Assembly: GCA_017561105.1 (NCBI GenBank)
Contig: JAFZDR010000082.1
Span: forward strand, 1 to 6,730
From: Alistipes sp.
GTDB taxonomy: Bacteria; Bacteroidota; Bacteroidia; Bacteroidales; Rikenellaceae
DNA: 6,730 nucleotides
Reading direction: 5' to 3'
In this document: in pieces, positions 6,454-6,730 of the stretch
Position numbering within the stretch: position 1 is the first letter of the stretch
How the letters are laid out: each line of letters begins with the position of its first letter
The notes under the pieces: model-generated
What the model saw: only the letters and a program-made list of their open reading frames with translations
Databases searched by the model: none
What the model was told of the DNA's origin: nothing
Program-made: the position numbers and the translations under genes

Positions 6454-6488
6454 CTCTCGTCTCTCGTCTTAAGTCTCTTGTCTTTTTA
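6454..6488 (+). repeat. Degenerate 7-bp tandem repeat in the rsmA promoter region
   Basis: Five consecutive heptads: CTCTCGT, CTCTCGT, CTTAAGT, CTCTTGT, CTTTTTA. The first two are identical and the rest drift from a CTCTYGT-like unit. The tract ends one base before the -7 box at 6490 and therefore occupies the whole -33 and spacer region. Confidence 0.7.
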
Positions 6489-6489
6489 T

Positions 6490-6497
6490 TATCTTTG
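6490..6497 (+). promoter_or_regulatory. -7 box of rsmA, five bases before the start codon
   Basis: TATCTTTG matches TAnnTTTG perfectly and ends 5 nt before the ATG at 6503. With the usual distance from this box to the first transcribed base, the mRNA would begin at or very near the A of the ATG. No good TTTG -33 box is present at 19-21 bp; the site there lies in the heptad repeats. Confidence 0.65.
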
Positions 6498-6502
6498 CAC
6501 CT

Positions 6503-6730
6503 ATGGATCAGGTAAGAGCAAAAAAAGCACTCGGTCAGCACTTTTTGACCGACTTGAATATCGCGCAGAAGATATGCAACTCGCTTTCGGGCGGAACAAC
6601 CGAAAATCCCGACAAGGTGTTGGAGGTCGGTTGCGGTATGGGCGTGTTGACGCAGTACCTCCTGCGTCGTGACGATATCGTAACCTACGGAGTGGATATT
6701 GATACCGAGAGTATCGCCTATCTCCATGCC
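6503..6730 (+). CDS. rsmA: 16S rRNA (adenine1518-N6/adenine1519-N6)-dimethyltransferase RsmA/KsgA (N-terminal part)
   Basis: RsmA transfers four methyl groups from S-adenosylmethionine to two adjacent adenines in helix 45 of 16S rRNA, a late step of 30S assembly; loss gives kasugamycin resistance. The first 76 residues are in the window. Visible motifs: 'KKALGQHFLTD' at 7-17, the hallmark N-terminal sequence of the family, and 'VLEVGCGMGVLT' at 39-50, the glycine-rich SAM-binding loop (motif I). 'YGVDID' at 62-67 carries the acidic residue(s) expected to contact the SAM ribose. The gene continues past the right edge. The start is fixed by the position of the N-terminal motif; no Shine-Dalgarno site exists because the -7 promoter box is almost adjacent. 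It is transcribed away from the DUF4886 gene. Confidence 0.95.
   Translation, partial: MDQVRAKKALGQHFLTDLNIAQKICNSLSGGTTENPDKVLEVGCGMGVLTQYLLRRDDIVTYGVDIDTESIAYLHA

Noticed and set aside
6233..6727. Open minus-strand frame of 164 codons spanning the rsmA start and the intergenic region
   Set aside because: Its first half is antisense to the clear rsmA coding sequence and its second half translates the short repeats; no family resemblance, promoter or leader.

Overview
The window looks like a chromosomal segment from a gut-type member of the Bacteroidales, possibly Alistipes/Rikenellaceae (genus is inference). Support: three good matches to the Bacteroidetes promoter form (TTTG-like -33 box, 19-20 bp, TAnnTTTG -7 box) or its -7 half, mostly A-rich leaders without Shine-Dalgarno sites, a fimbrillin-like surface lipoprotein, a DUF4886 protein, and Bacteroidales-like Pth, L25/Ctc and RsmA proteins.

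Layout, left to right. Positions 1-3602 (minus) hold the first 1200 codons of a very large putative surface lipoprotein; its 3' end lies outside the window. It has a lipoprotein signal peptide, a fimbrillin-like N-terminal region, a GLUG-adhesin-like transition, and then about 14 degenerate repeats of an 'IGGIxG ... N-x-G-x-I' pattern that probably form a beta-solenoid. Positions 3603-3802 hold its A-rich leader, a leader hairpin, its own promoter overlapped by a 21-bp dyad, and the intrinsic terminator of the next transcription unit. Positions 3803-4970 (minus) form a two-gene translation operon, rplY/ctc then pth, with a promoter at 5068-5098 and a leader of about 90 nt. Positions 5139-6176 (minus) encode an exported DUF4886 (SGNH-hydrolase-like) protein whose expected catalytic Asp appears to be Asn. 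Positions 6177-6502 are a divergent intergenic region rich in short repeats: a 10-bp-spaced ATGRCA array in both orientations, a 10-bp inverted repeat bounding about 144 bp, and a heptad tandem repeat directly abutting the rsmA -7 box. Positions 6503-6730 (plus) are the start of rsmA, whose -7 box sits so close to the ATG that its mRNA should be nearly leaderless.

The three housekeeping genes all serve translation (ribosomal 5S-binding protein, peptidyl-tRNA recycling, 16S rRNA dimethylation). The two envelope genes flanking them look like accessory surface or secreted functions. I see no complete novel multigene system, tRNA, rRNA, CRISPR array or transposase. The most interesting leads are the 8-bp coding tandem repeat in the surface protein, the dyad over its promoter, the repeat-dense rsmA upstream region, and the altered DUF4886 active site.
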